Origin: Aestuariivita sp.
GTDB lineage: Bacteria > Pseudomonadota > Alphaproteobacteria > Rhodobacterales > Rhodobacteraceae
Direction of reading: 5' to 3'
DNA length: 64,000 nt
NCBI RefSeq assembly: GCF_021404545.1
Contig: NZ_JAAWWD010000003.1
Coordinates: 1 to 64,000 of the forward strand
A program made the translations under genes and the position numbers. Below are positions 34,883 through 44,664 of this stretch, piece by piece; the stretch's first letter is position 1, and every line of letters begins with the position of its first letter. The notes under the pieces are model-generated. The model was not told where the DNA came from and made no database searches. It worked only from the letters and a program-made list of their open reading frames with translations.

Positions 34883-35776
34883 TCAGACGGTCAGGCCCTG
34901 GGGCTCGTCAAGCCCTGCGGACCGGCAGCAGGCGGTCAATGTGTTGGCCAAAAGGCACGCGATGGTCATCGGGCCCACACCGCCCGGGACCGGAGTGATG
35001 GCTCCGGCCACCTGCGCGCAGCTGTCATAATCGACATCGCCGACCAGGCGCGTACCGCCGTCAGGCTTGTCGATGCGGTTGATGCCCACATCGATCACCG
35101 TGGCGCCGGGTTTGATCCAATCGCCGGACACCATCTGGGGCCGCCCGACGGCGGCCACGACGATATCGGCGCGGCGCACAATATCGGCCAGATCCCTGGT
35201 GCGCGAATGCGCAACGGTCACCGTGCAGCTATCGCCCAGCAGAAGCTGCGCCATGGGTTTGCCAACGATGTTCGACCGACCAATCACGACCGCCTCCATC
35301 CCCGACAGGCTGCCATGGTGAGTGCGCAGCATCATCAGACAGCCCAGCGGTGTGCAAGGCACCATGCTCTTCTGCCCGGTACCCAAAAGACCGACATTCG
35401 AGATATGGAACCCATCCACATCCTTGGCAGGATCGATCGCGTTGATCACCAGATCCTCGTTGAGATGCTTGGGCAACGGCAGCTGCACCAGAATGCCATG
35501 CACATCCGGATCCGCATTCAGTTGGGCGATCAGCGCCAAGAGATCCGCCTGAGATGTTTCCGCATCGAGCTTATGCTCATAGGAATTCATGCCGACCTCG
35601 ACCGTCAGCTTGCCTTTCGAACGCACATAGACCTGAGAGGCCGGATCCTCGCCCACCAGCACAACGGCCAGACCGGGCGTGATCCCGTGATCCGCCTTGA
35701 TCCGTGCCACATGCGTGGCCACCTGTCCCCGTACCTTCGCCGCAAAGGCCTTGCCGTCAATCACCGTGGCCGTCAT
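34883..35776 (-). CDS. folD: methylenetetrahydrofolate dehydrogenase/cyclohydrolase
   Basis: Bifunctional FolD interconverts 5,10-methylene- and 10-formyl-tetrahydrofolate with NADP(H). The 297-residue protein has [17 protein letters not shown], with the catalytic tyrosine Y50 and K54, the QLPLPKHL motif, and the Rossmann GRSNIVGKP. The ATG at 35776 has GGGGAGAGGG upstream; a longer frame to 35914 would overlap fhs and begins with Arg-rich residues. It lies downstream of fhs on the same strand behind a terminator-like hairpin. Confidence 0.97.
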   Translation of the reverse strand: MTATVIDGKAFAAKVRGQVATHVARIKADHGITPGLAVVLVGEDPASQVYVRSKGKLTVEVGMNSYEHKLDAETSQADLLALIAQLNADPDVHGILVQLPLPKHLNEDLVINAIDPAKDVDGFHISNVGLLGTGQKSMVPCTPLGCLMMLRTHHGSLSGMEAVVIGRSNIVGKPMAQLLLGDSCTVTVAHSRTRDLADIVRRADIVVAAVGRPQMVSGDWIKPGATVIDVGINRIDKPDGGTRLVGDVDYDSCAQVAGAITPVPGGVGPMTIACLLANTLTACCRSAGLDEPQGLTV

Positions 35777-35802
35777 CTGCCCTCTCCCCTGCTTTAGCTT
35801 GC

Positions 35803-35833
35803 AAAAACCTCCCGCCGGGTGCCCGACGGGAGG
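35803..35833 (-). terminator. terminator after fhs
   Basis: CCTCCCGCCGGG (35808-35819) pairs with CCCGACGGGAGG (35822-35833) with one mismatch. On the minus strand it is followed by TTTTT. It lies between the fhs stop and the folD start. A second GGGCGGG/CCCGCCC pairing (about 35835-35878) sits beside it. Confidence 0.65.
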
Positions 35834-35882
35834 GTGGGCGGGGCGACGTCGCGTATGCGGCGAGCGCCGTCCCGCCCAACTG

Positions 35883-37559
35883 TCAGAACAGGCCTTCGAT
35901 CTGCCCGTCCGCATTCAAATGGATGGTTTCCGCCGCAGGCCTGCGCGGCAGGCCAGGCATTGTCATGATCTCACCGCAGACGGCCACGACAAACCCGGCC
36001 CCGGCCGACAGGCGCACCTCGCGCACCGGCACGGAATGGCCCGTGGGCGCGCCGCGAAGATTGGGGTCGGTCGAGAACGAATATTGCGTCTTGGCCATGC
36101 AGACCGGCAGGTGGCCATAGCCCTGCTCTTCCCAAAGCTTCAGCTGGTCGCGGATCTTCTTGTCCATCAGCGCCTCATCGGCGCGATAAATCCGCTTGGC
36201 AATGGTCTGGATCTTCTCGGCCAGCGGCATGTCATCGGCATAGATCGGTGCGAAATTCGCGACACCGGCATCGGCCAGTTCCGCCACCTTGGTCGCCAGA
36301 TCCGCCGCGCCTTCCGAGCCCAGCTCCCAGTGACGGCTCAGCACCGCCTCGGCGCCATGTTCGGCGACATATTCCTTGATCGCCTGCAACTCTGCGTCGG
36401 TATCGGTCACGAAATGGTTGATCGCAACAACCACCGGCACGCCAAAGCTCTTGAGGTTTTCGATGTGACGGCCCAGGTTCGGGCAGCCCTTTTGCACCGC
36501 TTCCACATTCTCGGCCCCCAGATCGGCCTTGGCCACACCGCCATTCATCTTCATCGCCCGCACGGTGGCCACACAGACCACCACCGACGGGGCCAGCCCC
36601 GCCTTGCGGCATTTGATGTTCATGAATTTCTCGGCTCCCAGATCGGCACCAAAGCCGGCCTCTGTCACTACGTAGTCGGCCAGCTTCAACGCGGTGGTCG
36701 TCGCAATCACCGAATTGCAGCCATGCGCGATATTGGCAAACGGACCGCCATGCACAAAGGCTGGGTTGTTCTCCAGCGTCTGCACCAGATTGGGTTGCAT
36801 CGCGTCTTTCAACAAAACGGTCATCGCACCATCAGCCTTGATATCACGGCAGAACACCGGTGAGCGATCCCGGCGATAAGCCACGATCATATCGCCCAAA
36901 CGGCTTTGCAGATCCGCCAGATCCTTGGCCAGGCACAGGATCGCCATCACTTCGGAGGCGACCGTGATGTCAAAGCCCGCCTCGCGCGGGAAGCCGTTCG
37001 ACACCCCGCCCAAAGACGCCGTGATCTGGCGCAACGCGCGGTCGTTCATATCCACAACGCGGCGCCACACGACCCGGCGGATGTCGATCTCCAACTCGTT
37101 GCCCCAATAGATGTGGTTGTCGATCATCGCCGACAGCAACGAATGGGCCGAGGTGATCGCGTGGAAATCACCGGTGAAATGAAGGTTCATCTCCTCCATC
37201 GGGATCACCTGGGCATATCCACCGCCCGCCGCCCCGCCTTTCATCCCGAAATTGGGGCCGAGAGAGGCTTCGCGGATGCAGATCATCGCCTTTTTACCGA
37301 TCCGGTTCAGACCGTCGCCCAGACCCACCGTTGTGGTGGTCTTGCCTTCACCCGCGGGCGTCGGATTGATCGCGGTCACCAGGATCAGCTTGCCATTCTC
37401 GCGGTCCTGGACCCCGTTGATAAAGCTCTGGCTCACCTTGGCCTTGTCGTGACCATAGGGCAGCAGGTCGGCGCCGGGAATTCCCAGCGTGTCGCCAATC
37501 TCCTGGATCGGCTTCTTGTGCGCCTCACGCGCGATTTGGATGTCAGATTTATACGCCAT
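35883..37559 (-). CDS. fhs: formate-tetrahydrofolate ligase
   Basis: This enzyme makes 10-formyl-tetrahydrofolate from formate, ATP and tetrahydrofolate. The 558-residue length is standard. The ATP loop TPAGEGKT is at 67-74, followed by the family blocks [20 protein letters not shown] and [14 protein letters not shown]. With folD just downstream it gives a route between formate and methylene-tetrahydrofolate, used in Roseobacters for C1 units from DMSP, methylated amines or glycine betaine; that ecological link is inference. Confidence 0.98.
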   Translation of the reverse strand: MAYKSDIQIAREAHKKPIQEIGDTLGIPGADLLPYGHDKAKVSQSFINGVQDRENGKLILVTAINPTPAGEGKTTTTVGLGDGLNRIGKKAMICIREASLGPNFGMKGGAAGGGYAQVIPMEEMNLHFTGDFHAITSAHSLLSAMIDNHIYWGNELEIDIRRVVWRRVVDMNDRALRQITASLGGVSNGFPREAGFDITVASEVMAILCLAKDLADLQSRLGDMIVAYRRDRSPVFCRDIKADGAMTVLLKDAMQPNLVQTLENNPAFVHGGPFANIAHGCNSVIATTTALKLADYVVTEAGFGADLGAEKFMNIKCRKAGLAPSVVVCVATVRAMKMNGGVAKADLGAENVEAVQKGCPNLGRHIENLKSFGVPVVVAINHFVTDTDAELQAIKEYVAEHGAEAVLSRHWELGSEGAADLATKVAELADAGVANFAPIYADDMPLAEKIQTIAKRIYRADEALMDKKIRDQLKLWEEQGYGHLPVCMAKTQYSFSTDPNLRGAPTGHSVPVREVRLSAGAGFVVAVCGEIMTMPGLPRRPAAETIHLNADGQIEGLF

Positions 37560-37734
37560 GGCTGGATCCCGATCTCATGTTCGCTGCGGGCAGCGCGAAG
37601 ACGCCCCCCGATAGGCTACCGCATACCCTCCCCAGCCCGTCTTGATGAGATGGATTCCGACATATCGGTGCCATGTTGCGGCGCCACCCGGCCCCAATGT
37701 CTCGCATCGGAAACGGCTGGGACCCATCCCGAAC

Positions 37735-37751
37735 ACGGGTTTCTAACCCGT
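37735..37751. terminator. small hairpin between fhs and the MOSC gene
   Basis: ACGGGTT (37735-37741) pairs with AACCCGT (37745-37751) around a 3-base loop. There is no good U-run on either strand. It lies 70 bp beyond the 3' end of the MOSC gene and may act as a weak terminator. Confidence 0.3.
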
Positions 37752-37819
37752 TTCTGCCTGTTGTACACGGCCAAGGGGTGAGACAGCTCAGACGCAGTCC
37801 AGGACACTGGCCAAACGAT

Positions 37820-38395
37820 CTAGGGCTGCCAAGCGCGCTGATCGGGGACGAAGAGCGTCAGCATATCGCCCAGCCGCAGCGTGCCCGGGCGCTCAACCCA
37901 CGCCGTCACCCCACGCCGATCCTTGGCGGCCGCCTTGAATGCCGCGCCATGTCCGGGTGTATCCGCCTCGATCTCCCTGCCCGGCAGCACGCAAGGCCGG
38001 TTTTCCATGTCAACGGTCAGGGTCAGGCCGGACGCTGCCTGAAGGCGCGACGACGGCGGGACATGGGTGAAATCCGGGATGCCCCGCAAGACGACCGTTG
38101 CGCCCAAAAGGCTCGGGTCGAGCTGCTCCAGCCCGATCCGGGACGAAATGGTGTCCAGCTCCTCTTGGCTGAGAATGCTCAATTGACGCACATTTCGGAT
38201 CTCGGTTCCCACAGGATAAAGGTTTCTGACACGCGAACAGGAAGCACGGTTTTCACCCATATGCCGCTCGCCATCGATCCTGTGAAAGCCCATTTCGAGC
38301 TGATCCAGCGGTTCGGACCGAAGCGCTGCCTCGGCCGGGACACGGCCCAACCACACAACCTCGCCCTGACATCCGCCTCCGACCAAAACCGGCAT
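37820..38395 (-). CDS. MOSC-domain protein
   Basis: A 191-residue protein with one MOSC (molybdenum-cofactor sulfurase C-terminal) domain. The conserved cysteine is C135 in ENRPCVLPG, and RQLSILSQEELD and GHGAAF...RRGVTAWVE fit the fold. Such proteins bind or transfer sulfur or handle the molybdenum cofactor; the partner enzyme is not known here. I chose the ATG at 38395 with AAGGAGAG upstream; an in-frame start at 38449 would add 18 unrelated residues. Confidence 0.88.
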   Translation of the reverse strand: MPVLVGGGCQGEVVWLGRVPAEAALRSEPLDQLEMGFHRIDGERHMGENRASCSRVRNLYPVGTEIRNVRQLSILSQEELDTISSRIGLEQLDPSLLGATVVLRGIPDFTHVPPSSRLQAASGLTLTVDMENRPCVLPGREIEADTPGHGAAFKAAAKDRRGVTAWVERPGTLRLGDMLTLFVPDQRAWQP

Positions 38396-38546
38396 GCTGC
38401 TCTCCTTTTCTTGGAGTGCCAAAGCGCCCCAGCGGCAGGGATTTGTCAACGCCCAAGTGGCAGACTCTTGCCAATATCGGAGGCCCTCTGCGCTGGTATG
38501 GCCTCGGGCACCGCTTTAAGGTGGCATCGTAAACCACGAGGCAGTC

Positions 38547-39353
38547 ATGGCCCATCCCGAGGTGATCAAAACGCTGACCGCAGCACTGGTGGACCAGTCG
38601 GCGATACGCGCGCTTTTTCTCAGCGGCAGCTATGGCAACGGGATGGCAGATGCCCATAGCGATATCGACTTTCTTTTGGTGGCGACGGACGGGGCCACGG
38701 ACGAGGTCGCCGGGCTCTGGCGTCAGGCGCTGGATCAAACCGGAGAGGTCGTCCTGTGGTGGGACAGAACTACGCGGCCCGCGCTGATCAACGCGATCAC
38801 CGCCGATTGGGTGCGCACCGATGTGGTGATCCTCAAGCCCGATCAGATCGGACATCTGACGCAGGACAGTCTCAAACCGCTCTTTGACCCTGACGGGCTC
38901 TACGATACCCTGCCCCCGACTGCGGCACCACAGATGCTGACCCCGGCACGCGCGCTCTATCAGTTCGAAGAGTTCATTCGCATTCTCGGCCTCTTGCCGC
39001 TGGCCGCCGGGCGCGAGGAATACCTCAACGGGGTGCTGGGCATCTTCCATCTGCGCAACCTGCTGGTGGGCCTTTTGGTTGAAGAGACAGGCGCGCCCAA
39101 TCGCGGCGGCGCATTGCATCTCAACCGGCTGATCACGGCTGAGCAAAAGGACCTGCTTGTTGCCCTGCCGCCACCCGAGCCCACGCGTGAGGCGATGATC
39201 GAGGGTCATATGGCGTATGCCGCCGCCTATCTGCCCCGCGCGCGCCGCATGGCCGCTCGGCTGGGCGTGGCCTGGCCGGAACGGTTTGAGGACGTGACAT
39301 GGACGCGATTGCAACAGACGCTGGGGCTGGACCGTCCCTATGAGCCGGAGTGA
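38547..39353 (+). CDS. nucleotidyltransferase-fold protein
   Basis: A 268-residue protein with a polymerase-beta-type nucleotidyltransferase N-terminus: G27-S28-Y-G-N-G followed by D39-x-D41, the metal-binding pair, in SGSYGNGMADAHSDIDFLLV-like context. A helical C-terminal half (about 130-260) follows. The pattern recalls aminoglycoside adenylyltransferases and related housekeeping enzymes, but no substrate is evident and resistance should not be assumed. It is isolated from its neighbours by gaps on both sides. Confidence 0.85.
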   Translation: MAHPEVIKTLTAALVDQSAIRALFLSGSYGNGMADAHSDIDFLLVATDGATDEVAGLWRQALDQTGEVVLWWDRTTRPALINAITADWVRTDVVILKPDQIGHLTQDSLKPLFDPDGLYDTLPPTAAPQMLTPARALYQFEEFIRILGLLPLAAGREEYLNGVLGIFHLRNLLVGLLVEETGAPNRGGALHLNRLITAEQKDLLVALPPPEPTREAMIEGHMAYAAAYLPRARRMAARLGVAWPERFEDVTWTRLQQTLGLDRPYEPE

Positions 39354-39359
39354 GCCGTC

Positions 39360-39890
39360 CGATGACGCGGGTGCAGACATGAACCGATCGGGCGGAATGA
39401 CAGCAGTCACGTACAGTTTCCCCAACAGCGCTGGGTCGACAAACCCCGCACCCGTGACACCGGTGACCGCCGGACCCGCGTCAAAGGAAAACCGGACCCG
39501 TCCGGTGGCCTGGATCGCCGACAAATCCGCGTGGCGCACAGCGTAGATCGCGGTGGGGACAACATCCTCTCTCGTTTCCCCAAGCCCGGTAGCACCGCTT
39601 CGATACTGTCGATCGGGGCACGGGGATGCGGCACCGCATCTTGTGGTCCGATCACGTCGAATGTGGCGGTCGTGCCGACCTGACCGGTCTGATGCACCCG
39701 CTGTCCCGCAGGCTCGACGGCCGCCTGGCTGATCGGCAAATCCGCATCATGCCAGACATCTTTGATGCATCGTCGATCTGGAAAGATGGATGCTCTTCTC
39801 CCGACCGCCAGGACGGCTGCTGGTTCCAAGCGACGCGCATTGCGCACCCGTCTGTCATGCGCCGACACGCGACGGCCAGAAAGACCGAGA
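39360..39890 (-). pseudogene. possible decayed gene of unknown family
   Basis: Between the nucleotidyltransferase gene and ftsH, about 620 bp hold no intact gene. On the minus strand two protein-like segments lie in different frames. One covers about 39860-39590 (with WHDADLPISQAAVEPAG and FDVIGPQDAVPHP); the other covers 39590-39370 (with VVPTAIYAVRHADLSAIQ and FVDPALLGKLYVTAVIPP). They would join by a one-base shift at the GGGG/AAA run near 39578-39584. Third-position G/C is high in the second segment. I do not recognise the family, and a sequence error or chance frames are alternatives. Confidence 0.35.
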
Positions 39891-39925
39891 CCACATAACC
39901 TGGAGCCCGACAAACCACCGGGCGC

Positions 39926-39955
39926 AAAAAAACGGGCGCCGACGGGGCGCCCGTT
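39926..39955 (-). terminator. strong ftsH terminator
   Basis: A perfect 10-bp stem (39931-39940 with 39946-39955) and 5-base loop, followed on the minus strand by seven T residues. It lies 23 bases beyond the ftsH stop and closes the long ruvC-to-ftsH run. Confidence 0.88.
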
Positions 39956-39977
39956 CACGTCTTTCTAGAGGTTGTCT

Positions 39978-41897
39978 TTAAACCGAGGGTTCCGGTTCCA
40001 TCCCGCCCTCTGGCGGCGTCTTCTTGTTCTTCTTGGTCTTGGGAATGGCCGTCACGCTGGGTGCGCTGCCTTCGTCGGAGCCCTTGTCCTCATCGTCGCC
40101 CGCATGCGGAGGATCGCCGCGAATGACACGCTTGATCTCTTCTCCGGTGAGGGTCTCGTATTCCAGAAGCCCCTCGGCCAAACGTTCCCATTCCGTGTGC
40201 TGCTCTTGTAGAATGGATTTGGCACGTTCATAGGCGTTCTGGATGAAGGCTTTGACCTCTTCCTCGATCAGTTCCTTGGTATGGGCAGAGACGGAGAAGC
40301 CGGCCGTGTTGCCCTGATATCCCTCATGCGCCTCGGCATAGTCGATATTGCCGACCTTGTCGGACATCCCCCAGCGCAGCACCATGGCGCGCGCCAAGGC
40401 GGAGGCCTGCTGGATATCGCCCGCAGGCCCGTTCGAGACGTGGTCTTCCCCGTATTTGAGGATTTCCGCCGCTTTGCCGGCCATCGTCATCGCCAGCTTC
40501 TGCTCGCATTCCGACTTGTGCCAGTTCAGGCGATCAATCTCGGGCAAGGACACCACCATACCCAGCGCCCCACCGCGCGGAATGATCGTGGCCTTATAGA
40601 CCGGATCGCATTCCGGCAGGGCCAGCCCGACCACCGCGTGGCCCGCTTCGTGATAGGCGGTCTTTTCCTTCTGATCCGCCGTCAGGACCATGGATCGCCG
40701 TTCCGCGCCCATCATCACCTTGTCCTTGGCGTTCTCGAAATCCTCCATCGTGACGAAGCGGCGCCCGACGCGTGCGGCCGTCAGAGCCGCCTCGTTGACA
40801 AGGTTCGCCAGATCGGCACCGGAAAAGCCAGGCGTTCCGCGCGCGATGATGCGCAGGTCCACATCCGGGCCCAGCGGGGTCTTGCGTGCATGCACGCCCA
40901 GGATCTTTTCGCGACCCTTGATGTCGGGATTGCCGACGGTCACCTGGCGGTCGAACCGGCCCGGACGCAACAGCGCGGGGTCGAGCACATCCTTACGGTT
41001 GGTCGCCGCGATGATGATCACACCTTCGTTGGACTCAAACCCGTCCATCTCGACCAAAAGCTGGTTGAGCGTCTGTTCGCGTTCGTCATTTCCGCCACCA
41101 TAACCCGCACCACGGTGCCGACCGACCGCGTCGATCTCGTCGATGAACACGATGCAGGGCGCATTTTTCTTGGCCTGCTCGAACATGTCGCGCACACGGC
41201 TCGCGCCTACGCCCACGAACATCTCAACGAAATCCGAGCCGGAAATGGTGAAGAAAGGCACACCCGCCTCGCCCGCGATGGCGCGCGCCAGCAGCGTTTT
41301 ACCGGTGCCCGGAGGGCCCACCAGCAACGCACCTTTGGGGATCTTGCCGCCCAGTCGCGAGTATTTCTGCGGGTTGCGCAGGAATTCCACGATCTCTTCA
41401 AGCTCTTCCTTGGCCTCGTCGATGCCTGCCACATCGTCAAACGTCACGCGGCCCTGCTTTTCGGTGAGCATCTTGGCCTTGGACTTGCCAAATCCCATGG
41501 CCCCGCCGCCACCGCGCCCCTGCATGCGGTTCATGAAATAGATCCAGACACCGATCAACAGAAGGAACGGCAAGAGCGAAATCAGGAACGATTGAAAGCC
41601 TGATTGTTGCTGCTGTTCGGCCCGGACCGGGATCTCATTGTCGATCAGCAGGGTCGTGATCTCGGCATCTGTCGGCTTGATCGTGACGTATTCCTGCCCA
41701 TCCGCGCCGCGGAACCGAACCTGTTCGCCATCCAGCGTCACCTGCCCGACTTCGCCGGACTCGACCGACGCGACAAAGTCGGAATAGCTGACCTCGCGGG
41801 TCTGAAGCGTGCTTCCGGGACCGCTGAACAGGTTGAAAAGCGCCAGGATCAATAAGAACAGAACGACCCAAAAGGCGATATTGCGTGCATTACCCAA
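39978..41897 (-). CDS. ftsH: ATP-dependent zinc metalloprotease FtsH
   Basis: Membrane-bound AAA+ protease (639 residues) that degrades misfolded membrane proteins and short-lived regulators. Two N-terminal membrane helices (about 9-24 and 104-122) flank the periplasmic domain. Walker A GPPGTGKT is at 194-201, Walker B IVFIDEID at 248-255, and the zinc site HEAGH at 415-419. The C-terminal 40 residues are charged and Pro/Lys-rich. It is downstream of tilS, an order also seen in many other bacteria. Confidence 0.98.
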   Translation of the reverse strand: MGNARNIAFWVVLFLLILALFNLFSGPGSTLQTREVSYSDFVASVESGEVGQVTLDGEQVRFRGADGQEYVTIKPTDAEITTLLIDNEIPVRAEQQQQSGFQSFLISLLPFLLLIGVWIYFMNRMQGRGGGGAMGFGKSKAKMLTEKQGRVTFDDVAGIDEAKEELEEIVEFLRNPQKYSRLGGKIPKGALLVGPPGTGKTLLARAIAGEAGVPFFTISGSDFVEMFVGVGASRVRDMFEQAKKNAPCIVFIDEIDAVGRHRGAGYGGGNDEREQTLNQLLVEMDGFESNEGVIIIAATNRKDVLDPALLRPGRFDRQVTVGNPDIKGREKILGVHARKTPLGPDVDLRIIARGTPGFSGADLANLVNEAALTAARVGRRFVTMEDFENAKDKVMMGAERRSMVLTADQKEKTAYHEAGHAVVGLALPECDPVYKATIIPRGGALGMVVSLPEIDRLNWHKSECEQKLAMTMAGKAAEILKYGEDHVSNGPAGDIQQASALARAMVLRWGMSDKVGNIDYAEAHEGYQGNTAGFSVSAHTKELIEEEVKAFIQNAYERAKSILQEQHTEWERLAEGLLEYETLTGEEIKRVIRGDPPHAGDDEDKGSDEGSAPSVTAIPKTKKNKKTPPEGGMEPEPSV

Positions 41898-41975
41898 GGA
41901 AATTTCTCCTAAGAAGGGGGGCCGGAGCGACCTGCGGCCCGGTCACCTCATAAGATAGAGAGGATACCGCGAGGT

Positions 41976-43235
41976 TCAATGCGATAATATGGAGGCAAAG
42001 AACTCCTCGCCGCCGCCGATCAGTTCGATTTTCAGCGAACTGTCCAGCCCGGTCTGCGGCGCGGCAAGGACCTTGTCGCCCGCCCAGACCGAGGGCGAGG
42101 CGGTCAGAGCGGCATAGGGCCTGCCCGTTCGGCGCCAGTCACCGCATTGGCGCAAACCCGCACGCCCCAATGGGCGCAGCCGCCAATCCACCGGCATGGG
42201 ACCCCCATGCACCAGCCGCCAGCGGCGGTCCCAGATCGCGTCTGCCGGGCTCTCAAGCTGGCGCACGGCATTGTATTCGCGACAGATCCAGATCAACCCG
42301 CCATGAGAGATCACGATACAGCCGTGCAATGTGGTGGTCTTGCCCGCGCGGATCGCGATGATCGCGTCCATCACGGTCTGGCGGCGCGGCCCATAGGTGC
42401 CCCCCCCGATCCACAGCAAGGCGCGCACCAGGAGGCGCCGGGCTGTCTCTTCGGGCATCGTGCGGAACCGGCGCAGGTCAATCAGAACGTCGCCGCCGTC
42501 AAGCTGGACGATCTCACGCGCGACGATGAAGGTGTACCAATCGAGCGCCTCGCGCGCGCGCGACATGTTGCGCGCCACATCGGCCAGCACCGTTGAGGTC
42601 AGCCCGAGGCTGGCCAAGGTGGGCATCGCCTCGCGCATGCGGACCCGCTCGAACCGTGTGTCCTCATTGCTGGGGTCGTCGATCCAGGCGACACCGTGCC
42701 GTGTGAGATAGCCGCGCAGCTGCGCGCGCGACACATCCAGGAACGGGCGCACGACCGTGATCCCCTGAACCGTGCGCCTGCGCGGAATACCTGCGAGACC
42801 GTTCACTCCGGAAGACCGTGCGAGCCGCATCAAAACCGTCTCGGCCTGATCGTCGGCTGTGTGGCCCAGGGCAAGTACGGCGATGCCCATCTGCCGCGCC
42901 CAGGCTGTCAGCAGGTTATACCGCGCGCCCCGTGCGCGGTCTTGCAAGTTGCCGCTGCCATCCCACCCGTCCCAGGTCAGGACATCGTGCGAAACACCCA
43001 ATTGTCGTGCAATCTCAGCAACATGCCGGGCCTCGCGGATGGCTTCCGGTCGCAGGCCGTGATCGACGGTGACGGCAAAAACCTCTGTCGCGCTGTCGGC
43101 ATAGGCGCGGGACAACGCGTGCAACAAAGCAACCGAATCGCTCCCCCCGGATACGGCGACCCCAAGACGCGTCGGCGGATTTGATCCGAACTCTCGTTGT
43201 ATCAGGCCATAGATATCGTCATCAACGGAACTCAA
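41976..43235 (-). CDS. tilS: tRNA(Ile)-lysidine synthase
   Basis: TilS converts C34 of tRNA(Ile)(CAU) to lysidine so that it reads AUA. The 419-residue protein has the PP-loop SGGSDS at 29-34 and a GHTADDQAETVLMRLARSSG-type block. The length fits forms with a central domain but a short C-terminal part. The ATG overlaps the cpoB stop by four bases, so tilS is translated with the Tol-Pal genes. Confidence 0.95.
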   Translation of the reverse strand: MSSVDDDIYGLIQREFGSNPPTRLGVAVSGGSDSVALLHALSRAYADSATEVFAVTVDHGLRPEAIREARHVAEIARQLGVSHDVLTWDGWDGSGNLQDRARGARYNLLTAWARQMGIAVLALGHTADDQAETVLMRLARSSGVNGLAGIPRRRTVQGITVVRPFLDVSRAQLRGYLTRHGVAWIDDPSNEDTRFERVRMREAMPTLASLGLTSTVLADVARNMSRAREALDWYTFIVAREIVQLDGGDVLIDLRRFRTMPEETARRLLVRALLWIGGGTYGPRRQTVMDAIIAIRAGKTTTLHGCIVISHGGLIWICREYNAVRQLESPADAIWDRRWRLVHGGPMPVDWRLRPLGRAGLRQCGDWRRTGRPYAALTASPSVWAGDKVLAAPQTGLDSSLKIELIGGGEEFFASILSH

Positions 43236-44053
43236 CTACACCCCAGTGCCACCATCTCCTCACGGGCGCTGTCCACAGCTTCGGAAGCTGGATACCGCGC
43301 GCCGACTTCCCCCAAGGTTACGCACGCTTCGCGTGTCTTACCAAGTTTGCCCAACGCGGTGCCCAGTTCAAGCACTGCTTTGGGCGCATGCGGCCCGTCC
43401 GGAGCGGTGGTATAGCTTTCGAGAAAAGCGCGGGCCGCCTCGCGGGTATCGCCAAGCTCGGTCAGAGCCTGGCCGCGCCGGAACGAGGCCTGTGCGGCCA
43501 ACGGGCTGCCGGGGTAGGATTGATTGAACCCCTCCAGGAGGCGCACGGCTGAGGTGAAATCGCCTGCGTCGATAGCCGCTGTCGCGGCGTTGAAATCCGC
43601 CTCTTCGCCCACCGCAAGCTCGGTCGCAGCCCCCGGCGCGGCAGGCGCGGGTTGCGGCACCTCCGGCAACGCGCCGCCGCCCAGGGTCGAAGTTTCGCCC
43701 AGCGTGCTGACATCGCCGCCTTCCAGTTCGACCAGGCGAAACTCAAGGTCGCCGATCCGGTTGGTGCCGTCGCGCACAACCCGGTCGATGCGAAACTCCA
43801 GTTCTTCGGTGCGCGCGGTCAGGCGTTGCAATTCGGTTTCAATCGCGTTCATCCGGTCCAGAACGGTTTCGCCCGTCACGGTCACGCCCGGGCCGCCCGT
43901 GGTCGACAGTTCGCGCTTGAGGCGCTGCATCTCGACAAACAGAACCGACAATTCCTGCCGGATATCGGCCAGGGTCTGGTCCTGTTGTGCCGCCACCCGC
44001 ATCGGGACCAGCGTCAACAGCACACAGATCGTCAGAACCACACCGGTTTTCAT
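43232..44053 (-). CDS. cpoB: Tol-Pal system protein CpoB/YbgF
   Basis: A 273-residue periplasmic protein with a signal peptide (about 1-22), an N-terminal trimeric coiled-coil segment (about 25-95) and a C-terminal TPR domain (about 150-270). CpoB links Tol-Pal constriction to septal peptidoglycan synthesis. It is four bases from pal and overlaps tilS, the standard order pal-cpoB. Confidence 0.94.
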   Translation of the reverse strand: MKTGVVLTICVLLTLVPMRVAAQQDQTLADIRQELSVLFVEMQRLKRELSTTGGPGVTVTGETVLDRMNAIETELQRLTARTEELEFRIDRVVRDGTNRIGDLEFRLVELEGGDVSTLGETSTLGGGALPEVPQPAPAAPGAATELAVGEEADFNAATAAIDAGDFTSAVRLLEGFNQSYPGSPLAAQASFRRGQALTELGDTREAARAFLESYTTAPDGPHAPKAVLELGTALGKLGKTREACVTLGEVGARYPASEAVDSAREEMVALGCS

Positions 44054-44057
44054 TGCG

Positions 44058-44567
44058 TTACCCCGTCAATCCGCTGGCCAGAACCGTCACCGACCTGCGG
44101 TTCTTGGCATAGCAGGCCTCATCCGAGCAGATCTCGACCGGGCGCTCCTTGCCATAGCTGATGATGCTCAGCCGCGATCCCGGGATCCCGCGCGACACCA
44201 GGAACTCGCGCACTGCCGTGGCGCGCCGCGCGCCCAATGCGATGTTGTATTCGCGTGTGCCCTGCTCGTCTGCATGGCCTTCTATCGTGGCGATGAAATC
44301 CGAATTGGTCAAAAGCCAGGTGGCCTGTGCCGCCAATATCGTCTGTGCCTCGGCGCTGAGCGTGGATTGATCGACCGCAAAGAACACACGGTCTCCCACG
44401 ACCTGCTGGAAATGCGCAGGCGACGTTGGATCGCCGGGCGATCCGGCCACAAAATTGCCGGTGCCGTTGAGGTCGACCGCGTTGGTGTCGTCCTGACCCA
44501 ACGCGTTGGAGCACGCCCCCAGCGCCAGCATCGCGCAAAGCATCGCCGCTTTGGAAAGATATGTCAT
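44058..44567 (-). CDS. pal: peptidoglycan-associated lipoprotein Pal
   Basis: Outer-membrane lipoprotein (169 residues) that binds peptidoglycan and TolB. The lipobox LGAC gives lipidated C19. The OmpA-like domain has VFFAVDQSTLSAEA, EGHADEQGTREYN and the LGARRATAV arginine, all typical of Pal. It follows tolB with a 97-base gap. Confidence 0.97.
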   Translation of the reverse strand: MTYLSKAAMLCAMLALGACSNALGQDDTNAVDLNGTGNFVAGSPGDPTSPAHFQQVVGDRVFFAVDQSTLSAEAQTILAAQATWLLTNSDFIATIEGHADEQGTREYNIALGARRATAVREFLVSRGIPGSRLSIISYGKERPVEICSDEACYAKNRRSVTVLASGLTG

Positions 44568-44664
44568 ACCCGGTGCCTCTTTGATTTGGGTTTTATTGAG
44601 TAACGTCTAGCACAGACACGTCCGGTTGTGAACGAATAGCCCCGAATTCAGCCCGGTGCCGCGC

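Noticed and set aside
38253-39539. 428-residue minus-strand frame over the nucleotidyltransferase gene
   Set aside because: The nucleotidyltransferase has clear GS and DxD motifs on the plus strand. Only the first part of the frame (39539-39370), outside that gene, was kept as part of a possible pseudogene.
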